Of a stretch of DNA of 64,000 nucleotides, positions 9,564 through 21,153 are shown piece after piece (the first letter of the stretch is position 1; each line of letters begins with the position of its first letter). The DNA is from Ascochyta rabiei (Eukaryota; Ascomycota; Dothideomycetes; Pleosporales; Didymellaceae), in assembly GCF_004011695.2 (NCBI RefSeq), contig NC_082415.1, positions 248,001-312,000 on the forward strand. Direction: 5' to 3'. The position numbers and the translations under genes were made by a program. The notes under the pieces were generated by a model that was given only the letters and a program-made list of their open reading frames with translations, was not told the DNA's origin and searched no databases.

Positions 9564-12500
9564 ATAGAGTAGTCTTTTTAGCACTCTTAGACTTAGGAGC
9601 ACAAGCGAACTACATATCCTAGACAATAGTGTTCTAAGCTAGACTTAGATTATATTGCAAGAAACACGCTTACTTACTCTAAGTAGCTAATAGAGAATTG
9701 ATGCCGGACGAACCGCTAATTATGTTTGAAGTGATAGCGGCACCCCTACAGATACAGGGGCACTACAAAGAAATAAACCTAGACGTCTTTGTAAAGGCCA
9801 CGCACAACATTATACTAGAACTCTCTTAGTTATAAAAGTATAACCTAAAGATAGACTAGGCACAAGAAAGAGTTTTGCTAGAAGGATGTAAATACGGCAC
9901 TAATGCATCTACGCCTACGCAGCACACGCAGCAGCTAGTAGATAAGAAGGAGATTAACAATGTCTCTTCGACACATAAGACGCGCCAAGATAGAGCGGTC
10001 AACTCTGCAGATACCAAGAGCCCTACAGATCACAAAGCGAGAGTTAAGGAGGAAAAGAGTGCACCTCCTGTTATCCCTGACGTTTACTGACAGTACGCAG
10101 AGATATTTAGAGAAGAGCTTACAGCAAAAGCCCTGCCTAAGCATAAACCCTGGGATCACAAGATCAAGCTCTAGGAAGGAAAGACACTGACTTTCAGGCT
10201 ATTATACTAACTATTAGAAAAGGAACTTAAAGTACTTTATAAGTACATTAAGGAGAACCTTAAGAAGGGATTTATTAGAAGATTGGAATTACCTGCAGGG
10301 TACCCAATCATGTTCGTTCCTAAGAAGGATGGCAAGCTACGACCTTGCATCGACTTCAGGAAGCTTAATAAAATCACCATTAAGAACCGCTACCCGCTCC
10401 TAAACATCACAGAGTTGCAGGACTGGCTAGCAGGAGCTTAGTACTTTACGGCGTTAGATCTATAAGGCGCGTACAACCTTATACACATGAAGGAAGGAGA
10501 AGAATAGAAAACAGCATTTAGGACGCAATACAGACTCTACAAGTACCTAGTTATGCTGTTCAGTCTAACAAACGCACCAGCAACGTGTTAGGAGTTAATT
10601 AACAACGTCCTTAGAACACACCTTGACAGAACTGTGGTAGCGTACCTAGACGATATCTTAGTGTACTTAAAGACACTAAAAGAGCACACGCAACACGTTA
10701 CAGAAGTGCTAGAATGCCTACAGCAGGCAGACCTACAGCTTAAACCTAAAAAGTGCAAATAGCACAAGGAGGAAGTTGAATTCCTGGGGTACATTGTAGG
10801 ACGACACAGAGTCAAGATCAGTCCAACCAAGGTGGAAGTAGTTAGGACCTGGCAGACGCTAAAAACGGTCAAGCAGATCTAGGAATTCTTAGGATTTGTT
10901 AACTTTAACCGACGCTTTATTAAGGACTACTCTAAGATTGCAATCCTGCTGACAAAGCTCACGCGGAAGGACACACCATTTAAGTAGGGACAAGAACAAG
11001 ACAATATATTTAAGGCACTTAAGCAAGCCTATATTGCACCTCCTATATTAATTATATTTTACAGCAGCAAACTAATATGTATAGAGACTAACGCCTTAGA
11101 TCTTACATTAGGCGCATATATTACGTAAGAAAAGGATAGACTATAGCACCCTATCGCATACTACTTACGCAAGTTCTTAGGACTAGAAGAACGCTACAAT
11201 GTGCACAACAAAGAATTACTTGCAATTGTATTAGCTCTGGAACATTAGCAACTATACGTAGAAAGTTGCTTAGAACTTACTATCTATACTAACCACAAGA
11301 ACCTGGTATACTTTACCACAAGTAAAGTCTTAAATAGACGCCAAGTATATTAGTCTAAGATGCTTAGATAATACAAATTCAGGATACTATACACTCCAGG
11401 CAAGGACAATAGCAGAGCCAATGCACTTAGTTAATAACACAACCTTACTAGAGAAAAAACGATTAACTAGTTTGCAGTGTTAGGAATTAACAACGATAGA
11501 TCCCTAGGACTATTGCAGCAGCTTAACAACATAATGCGAATCGAAATTGACCAGCGCATTACATTAGACGTACTAGAGGAACTTTAGGATAAAATTATAG
11601 CTAATTACTATAATAACCTGCTATACAGACACCCTAGAATTACACACATAATAGAACTTATTAAATAACACTACAAGTTTAGCAACATAAAGAATAAGGT
11701 TACTAAATACATAAAAAACTGTGTTAACTGCCAGTAAAATAAACACAGTACACACGCAAAATACGGAGAAATACAGGTAATAGAGCCGCTAACGGCACTA
11801 TAGACGAACATTACAATAGATTTTGTTACTCAGCTGCCTATCTCAAGAGACCCTGTCACCAGATACGACTACGACTTAATCTTTGTTATAGTCGACAGAT
11901 TCACCAAGTACGCTGAAATGATACTGTTTTAACATAGTTACACTGTAGAGCAGCTTGTACAAGTGTTCCTAGATTGACACATAAGGCATTACGGCATACC
12001 TAAATTAATTATTACTAATTAAGACAAGCTCTTTACGTTAAACTACTAGACTACGCTCTTGGCAGCTATCGGTACCAAGAAGAAGCTCTCAACAGCCTAT
12101 CATCCGCAGACGGATAGACAGACTGAAAGAACTAATCAGACCATGGAAACATACCTACAGATTTACAGTAACCAGCAGCAAGACAACTAGGTTTTGCTGT
12201 TACCTATGGCACAGATTACATACAACAACAAATTGTCAGAAGTAACAGGTAAATTGCTGTTCTTCCTGAACCACGGGATGCACCTAAATCTCTTTACTAG
12301 AAGTCTGGATACGCCAATTCAGACTGAATCAGCAATATCCTTAGTAGCAAGACTGAAGGAAGTGTACAAGAAGGCACTAGAAAATATTAGTAAGGCTTAA
12401 GAACAAGCAATCTTATATGTTAACTGGAAAAGAAAAACAGCACCTTAGCTGAAAGAGGGGGATAAAGTCTATCTCCTTACTAAAAACCTTTGCACACAAA

Positions 12501-12826
12501 GACTAACAAAAAAACTAGACTACGTTAAAGTTAGACCCTTTTTTATTTCTAAGCAGATAAGCACAGTTAACTATAGACTTAATCTGCTAAAGGATGTAAA
12601 GATCTATCCTGTGTTCCACATATCGCTATTAGAACCAGCTAACCTAAGAACGCCCATCTAAAAGAACTTCCATTATTAAGCCAACAGCGAAGATAAATAG
12701 GAAGTTAAAAAAATAGTAACATATTAAGGGAATAGCAACTAACAAAGATACCTAGTTAAATGGTTAGGATACCCAGACTTAGAAAACACATAGGAACCAC
12801 CTGCGCACCTTACAAGTTGCTGCTAA
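9482..12826 (+). pseudogene. Gypsy-A1 Pol: protease, RT, RNase H, integrase, chromodomain
   Basis: Polymerase polyprotein of a Ty3/gypsy chromovirus, about 1115 codons in one frame. Protease: LLDLGAQA at 9584-9607, where DLG replaces DSG (TCA to TTA). [22 protein letters not shown] near 10300, LDLQGAYNLI region, and an intact YLDD at 10643-10654. RNase H follows with LGAYIT and the ANALS end near 11420. Integrase has the Cys pair of its HHCC finger (NCVNCQ near 11730), IDFVTQLP near 11820, and YHPQTDRQTERTNQ near 12100. The C-terminus RYLVKWLGYPDLENT (about 12745-12795) is a chromodomain. Stops are TAG/TAA at Gln/Trp. The frame ends at TAA 12824-12826, overlapping the antisense gene by 17 bases. 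Chromodomains of this family bind methylated histone H3 and direct integration to heterochromatin. Confidence 0.9.
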
Positions 12827-13316
12827 TTGGTATGTAAGTACTATAATTCGTAACAGACTCTTCGATTAAACTAAGAGCCCCCTAGGTAGCTGGCGAGGCA
12901 CACATGCCAATGGACGCAGCAGGACAGTTAAGATCAACTTCCTTGGCCAGGTCCAACTCGCCAGCCTTAACTATCCTATTTGCTAAACACAGCGCCTTTT
13001 GCTGCGCGCGTTTATTTGCCTATTTTAGGATTTTCTTATTACGCAACAATTGCGCAATAACAGTTGTAAGGAGCAACTTGTCCTTTTCTACCTTTTTCTT
13101 ATACTCCTTACAAGTCTTATCTAACAACACCTAAGACATGTTTATATATGGCTTGCCGGCCTTTATACACTTGGCACACTTTAGACCTTTTAGACTACCT
13201 AATATAATATAGCACTTGTAGCCGCTAAAGAAACAACAATTGCAGGGGACTTTAGTAGGTGTATTAGCTTGGCAGATTTCTAATATAAGACGGATGTTGC
13301 AGGCGTATAAGGACAT
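12810..13316 (-). pseudogene. Gypsy-A1 antisense accessory ORF with Zn2Cys6-spaced cysteines
   Basis: Reverse-strand frame of exactly 507 bp (168 codons plus TAA) between pol and the 3' LTR. Its 3' end overlaps that of pol tail-to-tail. ATG lies at 13314-13316. In-frame stops are TAG only, at sites explained by Trp or Gln. Cysteines follow C25-x2-C28-x6-C35-x11-C47-x2-C50-x6, with Tyr57 in the sixth place; TGT to TAT is a RIP change. This is the spacing of fungal Zn2Cys6 clusters, though the basic residues typical of DNA-binding members are sparse. A Lys/Glu-rich, coiled-coil-like stretch follows (KEYKKKVEKDKLLLTTV). A Leu- and Asp-containing tail ends in SSNL. Copy A3 has a frame of identical length. 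Function unknown; a regulatory or anti-silencing role is only a guess. Confidence 0.7.
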
Positions 13317-13397
13317 CTTAACTTACAGGTTACTAGATGCAGGGATTACAGATTATATAAAACTCTAACAGATAATTACGTAGTTTAAGGACAAACT

Positions 13398-13416
13398 AAA
13401 GGGGAAGGGGGGATAG
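13398..13416 (+). other. Gypsy-A1 polypurine tract
   Basis: AAAGGGGAAGGGGGGATAG directly precedes the 3' LTR. It would prime plus-strand DNA synthesis. Inverted copies flank the LTRs at 1090 and 14553. Confidence 0.8.
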
Positions 13417-13903
13417 TGTTATAATCCTGTGCTAGGGCACGGCACAAACATAAGTACCAGCCAACTAAGACCCCTAACTCTGCTCTAAAGGAACAAACAG
13501 TGGAGAAGGACAGAACAGATAGGGATGTTACGTGACTGCTTGTTAACAAGCATGACACACGTAACTGCTTGTTAATAAGCATGGTACGATATGCTTGTCT
13601 ACAAGCACCCTTATATATTTTATTAGACTAACTCTAGTTACTTATTAACAAGCACTGTATCTCCTTAGTATATAGTTAGCAGGAACACAACCCTTATAGT
13701 TTGTGTTCAACCTTATTAATTAAGTTTGTCTTTAGAATCTTAACCTGCTCTTAAACTAGACAGTCTACTCTGTACTATTCATTGCACCCTATCTTCACGA
13801 GCTTTGCTTAGTTGATAACCCTTACCGATCCAGTAACCGTACTCATCCCCAAGAACCAATAGAATCAGTGCTTACGGTCTTTAACTAAAGTACGACTTTA
13901 ACA
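13417..13903 (+). repeat. Gypsy-A1 3' LTR
   Basis: 487 bp, TGTTATAATCC to CTTTAACA, followed by CGTAC. It differs from the 5' LTR mainly by transitions, for example CGAT to TAAT at the start. Confidence 0.92.
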
Positions 13904-13908
13904 CGTAC

Positions 13909-14070
13909 TAGGCTAATATACGCTAATAGGGCCTAGATTGTACTTAGTGCGCAGAGAATTAGCTATAGCAGCTATATCTGCTAGCTAGGGGCTAAATTCT
14001 TACACGTCTAGCTTAAGGACATAATTAATAATTACCTACTTCTTGTTATTATCTAGCTTTTGTAAGTTAG
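13909..14070 (-). pseudogene. Pogo/Fot1 transposase fragment, first part
   Basis: On the reverse strand the frame reads KQVIINYVLKLDV, FSPQLADIAAIANSLR, then KYNLGPISV, continuing into 6776-6911 once gypsy-A1 is removed. This is the CENP-B/Tc5-type helix-turn-helix of pogo/Fot1 transposases, which binds the element's terminal repeats. The upstream start is cut off where the gypsy-A3 LTR begins at 14071. Confidence 0.65.
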
Positions 14071-14552
14071 TGTTAGAGTAGTACTTTAGTTAAAGACCGT
14101 AAGCACTAATTCTATTAGTTCTAAGGGATAAGTACTAATAAATTAGTTAGGTTTATTAACTAAGCAAAGCTTATAAAGATAGGGTGCAATAAATAGTGCA
14201 GAGTAGACTGTCTAGTTTAAGAGCAGGTTAAGATTTTAAGACAAACTTAATTAATAAGGTTAAACATAAACTATAAGGGTTATATTTCTACTAGCTACAT
14301 ACTAAGGAGATATAATACTAATTAATAAGTAATTAGAGTTAGTCTAATAAGATATATAAGTGTACTTGTAGACAAGTATATATACTATGCTTATTAATAA
14401 GAAGTTACATGTATTATACTTGTTAACAAGCAGTAACATAATATCCCTTTCTTTTCTGTCCTTCTCTACTGTTTAATCCTTTAGGGCAGAGTTAGGGGTC
14501 TTAGTTAGCTAGTACTTATGTTTGTGCTATGCCCTAGCACAGGATTATAACA
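14071..14552 (-). repeat. Gypsy-A3 3' LTR
   Basis: 482 bp on the reverse strand, TGTTATAATCC to CTCTAACA. Followed on the plus strand by inverted polypurine tract CTATCCCCCC (14553 on). Confidence 0.88.
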
Positions 14553-14652
14553 CTATCCCCCCTTCCTCTTTAGTTTGTTCTTAAACTACGTAATTGTCTG
14601 TTAGAGTTTTATATAATCTGCAATCTCTATATCTAGTATCCTGTAAGTTTAG

Positions 14653-15159
14653 ATGTTCTTACATACCTACAATATCTGTCTTATATTAGGAATCTATTAA
14701 GCTAATACACCTACTAAAGTCCCCTACAATTATTGTTTCTTTAGCAGCTACAAGTGCTATATTATACTAGGTAGTCTAAAAGGTCTAAAGTGTGCTAAGT
14801 GTATAAAGGCTAGTAAGCTATATATATATATATCTTAAGTGTTGTTATATAAGACTTATAAGGAGTATAAGAAAAAGGTAGAAGTAGATAAGTTACTCCT
14901 TATAACTATAATTACACAATTATTACGTAATAAGATAACCCTAAAATAGGCAAATAAACGTGTGCAGTAAAAGGCGCTGTATTTAGCAAATAGAACAGTT
15001 AAGGCTATCAAGTTAGATCTAGCTAAGGAAGTTAATCCTAACTGTTCTGTAGCGTCTATTAGCATATATACCTTACTAGCTACCTAGAGTACTCTTAGTT
15101 TAATTAAAGAGTCTATAGCAAATTATAGTACTTACGTACTAATTAGCAGTAGCTTATAA
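14653..15159 (+). pseudogene. Gypsy-A3 antisense accessory ORF
   Basis: Counterpart of 12810-13316, on the strand opposite to A3 pol, again exactly 507 bp from ATG (14653) to TAA (15157-15159). The Cys-rich half reads VPYNYCFFSSYKC then GLKCAKCIKASKLY: the first Cys and the sixth are Tyr here, both explained by TpG to TpA. The coiled-coil-like KEYKKKVEVDKLLL follows. Length conservation between two copies that otherwise carry many transitions argues that the frame was real before RIP. Confidence 0.65.
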
Positions 15160-18100
15160 GGTACGCAGGTAGTTCCTATGTTTTTTCTAAGTTTAGGTAT
15201 TCTAACTATTTAACTAGATACCTTTGTTAATTACTATTTCCCTTATATATTATTATTTTTTTAACTTCTTATTTATCTTTACTGTTAGCTTAGTAATAGA
15301 AATTTTCTTAGGTAGGCGTTTTAGGGTTAGCTAGTTCTAATAATAATATGTGGAACACTAGATAGATCTTTCTATCCTTTAGCAGATTAAGTCTATAGTT
15401 AACTAGGCTTTTCTGCTTTAAAATAAAAAAGGGTCTAACTTTAATGTAGTCTAGCTTTTTTTTTAGTCTTTGTGTGCAAAGGTTTTTTGTAAGAAGATAG
15501 GCTTTATCCCTCTTTTTTTTAGCTAAGGTGCTGTTTTTCTTTTCTAGTTAATATATAAGATTGCTTATTCTTAAGCCTTACTAAAATTTTCTAGTACTTT
15601 CTTATACACTTTTTTTAGTCTTACTACTAAGGATATTGCTAATTTAGTCTAAATTAGCGTGTCTAGACTTCTAGTAAAGAGATTCAGGTGTATCCTATAA
15701 TTTAGGAAGAATAGTAATTCTTCTATTACTTCTAACAATTTGTTATTATATGCGATTTGTGCTATAGGTAATAGTAAAACCTAGTTATCTTACTGCTAGT
15801 TGCTGTATATCTGTAGGTATGTTTCTATAGTCTAATTTGTTCTTTTAGTCTATCTATCTATCTGCAGATAATAGGCTGTTAAGAGTTTTTTTTTTAGTAC
15901 TAATAGCTGTTAAGAGTATAGTCGAATAATTTAACGTAAAGAGCTTGTCTTAATTACTAATAATTAATTCTAGTATGCTATAATGCCTTATATGTTAATC
16001 TAAGAACACTTTTATAAGCTGCTCTACAGTATAACTATATTAAAATAGTATTAGTTTAGTGTACTTAGTAAATCTGTTAACTATAACAAAGATTAAGTTG
16101 TAGCTATATCTAGTTACTAGGTCTCTTAAGATAGGCAGCTGTGTAACAGAATCTATTGTAAAGTTTGTCTATAGTGCCATAGGTAGCTCTATTTCCTATA
16201 TTTCTCTATATTTTGCGTGTGTACTATATTTATTTTACTAATAGTTAACACATCACTAAATGTATTTAGTAACTGTATCCTTTATATTGCTAAACTTATA
16301 GTGTTACTTAATAAGTTCTATTATGTGTGTAACTCTAGGGTGTCTGTATAGTAGGTTATTGTTGTAATTAGCTATAATTTTGTCCTAAAGTTCCTCTAGT
16401 ACGTCTAATATAATGCGCTATTTGTTTTTAATTTGTATTATATTGTTTAATTGCTGTAATAGTCTAAGTAACCTATTATTATTAATTTCTAGTACTATAA
16501 ACTAGTTTATTATCTTTTCTCTAGTAAGGTTATGTTGTCTGCTAAGCGTATCAGCTCTACTATTGTCTTTGCCTAGCGTATATAATATCTTAAATCTGTA
16601 TTACCTATATATATTAGACTAACGTACTAATTATTAATTTAAGACCTTAGTAGTGGTAAAGTATACTAGGTTCTTATAGTTAGTGTAGATAGTAAGTTCC
16701 AAGCAGCCTTCTGTATATAGTTACTAATATTCTAGAGCTAATAAAATTATAAGTAATTCTTTATTGTGCACATTGTAGCGTTATTTAGGTCCTAAGGACT
16801 TGTATAAGTAGTAAGTAATAGGGTACTATAGTCTATTCTTTTCTTATATAATACATGCGCCTAATATAAGATCTAAGGCATTATTTTCTATATACATTAG
16901 TTTGCTATTATAAAATATAATAAACGTAGGAAGTATAATGCAGGCTTACTTAAGTGCCTTAAACATATTATTCTATTCTTGTTCCTACTTAAATAGTGTA
17001 TCCTTCTGCGTAAGCTTTGTTAGCAGGATTATAATCTTAGAGTAGTCCTTAATAAAGAATTAGTTAAAGTTAACAAATCCTAGGAATTCCTAGATCTGTT
17101 TTACTAGTTTTAGCATCTGCTAAGTCTTAACTACTTCTACCTTTGTTGGACTAAACTTAACTCTATATTGTCCTACAATATACCCTAGAAATTTAACTTC
17201 CTTCTTATACTATTTACACTTCTTAGGTTTAGGTTATAGGTCTGCCTGCCTTAGGCATTCTAGTACTTCTATAACGTGTCGTTTATGCTCTTCTAGTATC
17301 TTTAAGTACACTAGAATATTATCTAGGTACGCTACTGTAGTTCTGTTAAGGTATGCTCTTAGGATGTTATTAATTAACTTCTAGCACGTTGCTAGTGCGT
17401 TTATTAGACTAAACAGTATAACTAGGTACTTATAGAGTCTATATTACGTTCTAAATGCTATTTTCTATTCTTCTTCTTTCTTAATATGTATAGGTTTGTA
17501 TGCGCTTTATAGATCTAACGCTGTAAAGTACTAAGCTCTTACTAGCTAGTATTACAACTCTGTAATATTTAGGAGCAGGTAGCAGTTCTTAATAGTAATT
17601 TTATTAAGCTTCCTAAAGTTAATTTAAAGTTATAACTTACTATCCTTCTTAGGAATAAATATAATTAGGTACCCTGTAGGTAATTCTAATCTTCTAATAA
17701 ATCCCTTCTTAAGGTTCTCCTTAATGTACTTGCAAAATATTTTAAGTTTCTTTTCTAGTAACTAATATAATAGCCTAAAAGTTAGTATCTTTCCTTCCTA
17801 GAGCTAAATCTTATAATTTTAGGGTTTATGCTTAGGCAGGGCTTTTACTATACGCTTTTCTCTAAATATCTCTACGTACTGTCTGTACACGTTAGGGATA
17901 GCAGAAGGTGCAGTTCTCTTCTTCTTAACTCTTGCTTTGTAATCTGTAGGGCGTTTAGTATCTACAGAGTTAACTACTCTATCTTAGCACATCTTATATG
18001 TTAAAGAGATATTATTAATCTCCTTCTTATCTACTAGCTACTGCGTGCACTGCGTAGGCGTAGATATATTAGTGCTGTATTTGCATCCTTCTAATAAAAG

Positions 18101-18485
18101 TCTTTCTTATGCCTAGTCTATCTTTAGGTTGTACTTTTATAACTAGGAAAGTCCTAGTATAACGTTGTGCGTAGCCTTTACAAAGATGTCTAGGTTTATT
18201 TCCTTATAGTGCCCCTATATCTTTAGGGGTGCTGCTATTACTTTAAGTATAATTAGTAGTTTATCTAGCATTAATTCTTTATTAGCTACTTAGAGTAGGT
18301 AAGGATTTTCCTTATAATATAATCTAAGTCTAGCTTACTATATTACTGTTTTATATATATAACTTGCTTATGCTCCTAAGTCTAAGAGTGCTGTTAAGGC
18401 TACCCTGTTTAGGTTAATAGGTAGCTTAATAAGATAATTATTTCTAATGCTATTCATAAATTAATCCCTAGGGCTTGTAGGCGCT
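15143..18485 (-). pseudogene. Gypsy-A3 Pol remnant
   Basis: Reverse-strand copy of the A1 pol. The chromodomain lies at about 15165-15260, integrase at about 15700-16400, RNase H near 16550-16950 and RT near 17150-17700. The RT box is YLDN instead of YLDD (plus-strand position about 17315-17326), from GAT to AAT. The protease region is near 18390. There are far more TAG/TAA codons than in A1, so it is non-functional. Confidence 0.8.
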
Positions 18486-20355
18486 AGGCTAAAAAATTCC
18501 CCTCTTTACTAAAGCCTTAAAACTCCTTTGACTGTAATGCTTCTTACAATCTACGTAAAGGCAGTTCTGCTTATGTGTGTTATAGCAACTTCTGTTAACT
18601 ATAAGCTATATTTTTATTATAGCCTATAGGTTATCTTTACTAGAAAAGTATACTTTCTAGCGTTTATTAATAAGATAAAGTTCACATAGGTTATTATAAC
18701 ACTAGTACTTTTACTTGCAATAGAGGCTTTGTTATGCTAGGAACTATACTGCGCTAATCTTTTTATTATAGTAGATTATATATTTGTCCTTAGTGCATAC
18801 TCTCTATATAGGGTTTCTATATTTTAAGTTTTAGTAGTCTAGGTTATACTATAGTTATAGGATAATTATTAATAGTACTTCTTTCTACTTCTGTATACGT
18901 TCTAGGCTAAGCTATATTTCTTACTTACACTATAGCTAGCTTTAGCTTCTTTTAGGTTATTAGCAAACTATTTACTATTATTGCTTTCTTTTCTAAACTA
19001 GTAAACAAGCTGTTAGAGTTCTAGTATTATTTCTGTAATTTTAGGTACTCCTACAGAACTAACAAGTTCTTAACATATTTAGTAATAGGCTTCTATATTA
19101 TTACACTTTTAGTGTTGTTAAGCTATACGTTCTTGTTTGCGTGTTAGTAGGGCACTAATTTATTTAGACTCTTATCCTAAGGTGTCTAGTAGGTTGTCTA
19201 TCTTTTGCTGGTTATTACTAGAGTAGTACTCTGTTTCTTTACCTGTCTAGACGTTCTAGTAGAGTGTTGCTATACACATTAGAGGTACAATACAGTTATT
19301 ATTGTCCTCTAGACTAAATTCTAGGTCTTCTAATAGTTGTCCTATATTATTAGTAAGAATTTCCTATTTACTAGTATCTATATGATTATAATTACAGGTA
19401 AGTATATTTAACTAGCAGTAAACCTTGTTTATCTTATAGTTTCTAGCAAAGTAGCCTAGTTTACTATAGTTGTAGCAGTCCCTGCTGCCTCTGTGTTAGT
19501 TACCCCCCTTAGGCGTCTTATTCTATTGCTTTAGTAGTCCCTTATTAAGGTTTAAGAGGTCTATTGCTTTAGGTCTATAGTATTTACTTTAACTATTACT
19601 GTAGATACAGCAACTAGTATTTAGCTAATTACAGCCTTCTTACTGTCCTTAATTTAAGTTGTTGCGCTACTAGTTCCTTAGTAGTAGCATGTTAATAGCA
19701 ATAACAGTAATACGTGCTCTAGGGTTATCTTAAAGTTCTTACTAAAGTTTATAGAGTTGTATATTAATATTAATAGCAGTATTAAAAAGCTTATTAAGGG
19801 TTTCTATGCTTGCGCTGGTGCGTATAAGTTCTTCCTTAACCTTAGGCTTTAATCCTTATTAAAACATAGTAATTAGGGCAGTATTATCCTAGTTAGTGTT
19901 AGCAGCAAGATACTAAAACTCTGCGGCGTAGTCAGCAGCTAACTCATCCTATCTAATTTTCTAAATATTATGTTAAGTAATATATAGTTTGTTAGAGACT
20001 CTAAAGACTAGCTTAATCTTTTCTTTATGTAGGTTAAAGTCTTTTATCTATTTATCTATACTATCTAGGGCCTTACTAGCTTAGTCCTGCTATATAAAGG
20101 GCTTAATCTAGGTAAACGCTTTACTACGCATATAGCTAGCTGTAAGAACTACTTTTTTAGCCTTAGGAACCTTCTTACCTTAGTAGGTGAAGAAGAGGTC
20201 CTACTGAATAAGCTAGATATTAAGCTTACTACAATCTCTATAGTAAAGGTTAGGCTTATTAACATCTATAGTCCTAGTAGTAACAGTTATATCCATATTA
20301 ACATTGTTAGACCTAGAGTTACAAGGGGTTGCATAGGATCTAATAGTACTTATCT
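18430..20355 (-). pseudogene. Gypsy-A3 Gag remnant
   Basis: Colinear with A1 Gag. The CCHC knuckle region lies at about 19455-19500. The N-terminal capsid region carries YMRSKAF near 20130. The start codon is lost: ATGAGTAC of A1 appears as ATAAGTAC (reverse complement of GTACTTAT, 20346-20353). Boundary with pol is approximate. Confidence 0.75.
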
Positions 20356-20690
20356 TAGGGGTGTTTAAAATGTTAAAGTTGTACTTTAGTTAAAGACTAT
20401 AAGCACTAATTCTATAAGTACTTAGGGATAAGTACTAATAGATAAATTAGGGTTATTATCTAAGCAAAGCTTATAAAGATAGGGTGTACTAAATAGTACA
20501 GAGTAGCCTGTCTAGTTTAAGCACAGGTTAAGATTCTAAAGATCAACTAAATTAATAAGGTTAAACACAATCTATAAGGGTTGTGTTCCTACTAGGTATA
20601 TACTAAGGAGATATAATACTTATTAACAAATAACTAGAGTTAGTCTTATATAATGCATAAGGGTGCTTATAGACAAGCATATTGTACTAT

Positions 20691-20735
20691 TTTTCCAGTA
20701 TAGGTATTAAAGCATCTCGTTTAGCAGGCACATCA

Positions 20736-20817
<82 letters not shown>

Positions 20818-20984
20818 GATAATAGATAGATAGTAAGGTTGTAAGGTAGGTTCTAAGGTAGGTAGTAAGGTGTCTGTCTATTAGATGGATAGATGCACCT
20901 CTTATACCTGGCATCTAAGGGATTACTAAGGTTATCCCCCCTGTTCACCAGGATTACTAAGGTAGTTACTCTGTGCACTATCAC
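20691..20984. mobile_element. 294-bp insertion of unknown type in the LTR
   Basis: Foreign sequence flanked by a 5-bp duplication ACTAT. It starts TTTTCCAGTATAGG and ends GTGCACTATCAC, without clear terminal inverted repeats. It contains a long (GA)n tract and two copies of GGATTACTAAGGT (20920 and 20951 regions). It is hardly RIP-mutated. It could be a SINE-like or non-autonomous element; I do not recognise it. Confidence 0.55.
20741..20810. repeat. (GA)n microsatellite, about 35 units
   Basis: About 70 bp of uninterrupted GA dinucleotides inside the insert at 20691-20984. The Leu-Ser repeat frame on the reverse strand is a by-product of this tract. Confidence 0.95.
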
Positions 20985-21153
20985 ACTATGCTTATTAATA
21001 AGCAGTTACATATGTTATGCTTGTTAACAAGCAGTTACATAACAACCCTTTCTGTTCTGTCCTTCTCTACTGTTTGTTCGTTTAGGGCAGAGTTAGGGGT
21101 CTTAGTTGGCTAGTACTTATGTTTATGCTGTGCCCTAGCACAGGATTGTAACA

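Larger units (their letters stand above)
6912..13903 (+). mobile_element. Gypsy-A1, complete Ty3/gypsy chromovirus, TSD CGTAC
   Basis: The best preserved element here. Both LTRs are exactly 487 bp (6912-7398 and 13417-13903), start TGTTA and end TTTAACA, and the element is flanked by identical CGTAC (6907-6911 and 13904-13908). Order is LTR, gag, pol in the -1 frame ending in a chromodomain, an antisense reading frame, polypurine tract (13398-13416), LTR. CpA and TpG are less depleted than in its relatives and no indel disturbs the gag, pol or antisense frames, so it is probably one of the younger insertions. It sits inside a pogo/Fot1 transposase gene. Confidence 0.93.
14071..21153 (-). mobile_element. 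Gypsy-A3, reverse-strand Ty3/gypsy copy
   Basis: LTRs at 14071-14552 and 20371-21153 (the second split by a 294-bp insert) enclose internal sequence colinear with gypsy-A1 on the opposite strand. Flanks are GTTAG and AGGAC, so no target duplication. The right flank nearly matches the AAGAC flank of the LTR at 607, suggesting that this right end and the left end at 607 once bounded the same insertion, later rearranged. RIP is heavier than in A1. Confidence 0.85.
20371..21153 (-). repeat. Gypsy-A3 5' LTR, split by a 294-bp insert
   Basis: Reverse-strand LTR, 20371-20690 and 20985-21153. The insert is flanked by ACTAT on both sides (20686-20690 and 20985-20989). Without insert and one ACTAT the LTR would be about 484 bp, the family length. 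Confidence 0.85.

Noticed and set aside
13385..13582. 61-65 aa reverse frames in gypsy-A LTRs (also 6892-7077)
   Set aside because: They lie within the LTR and polypurine tract and reflect low stop density there, not a gene.
20687..20914. 75-aa Leu-Ser repeat protein on the reverse strand
   Set aside because: It is the translation of the (GA)n microsatellite.
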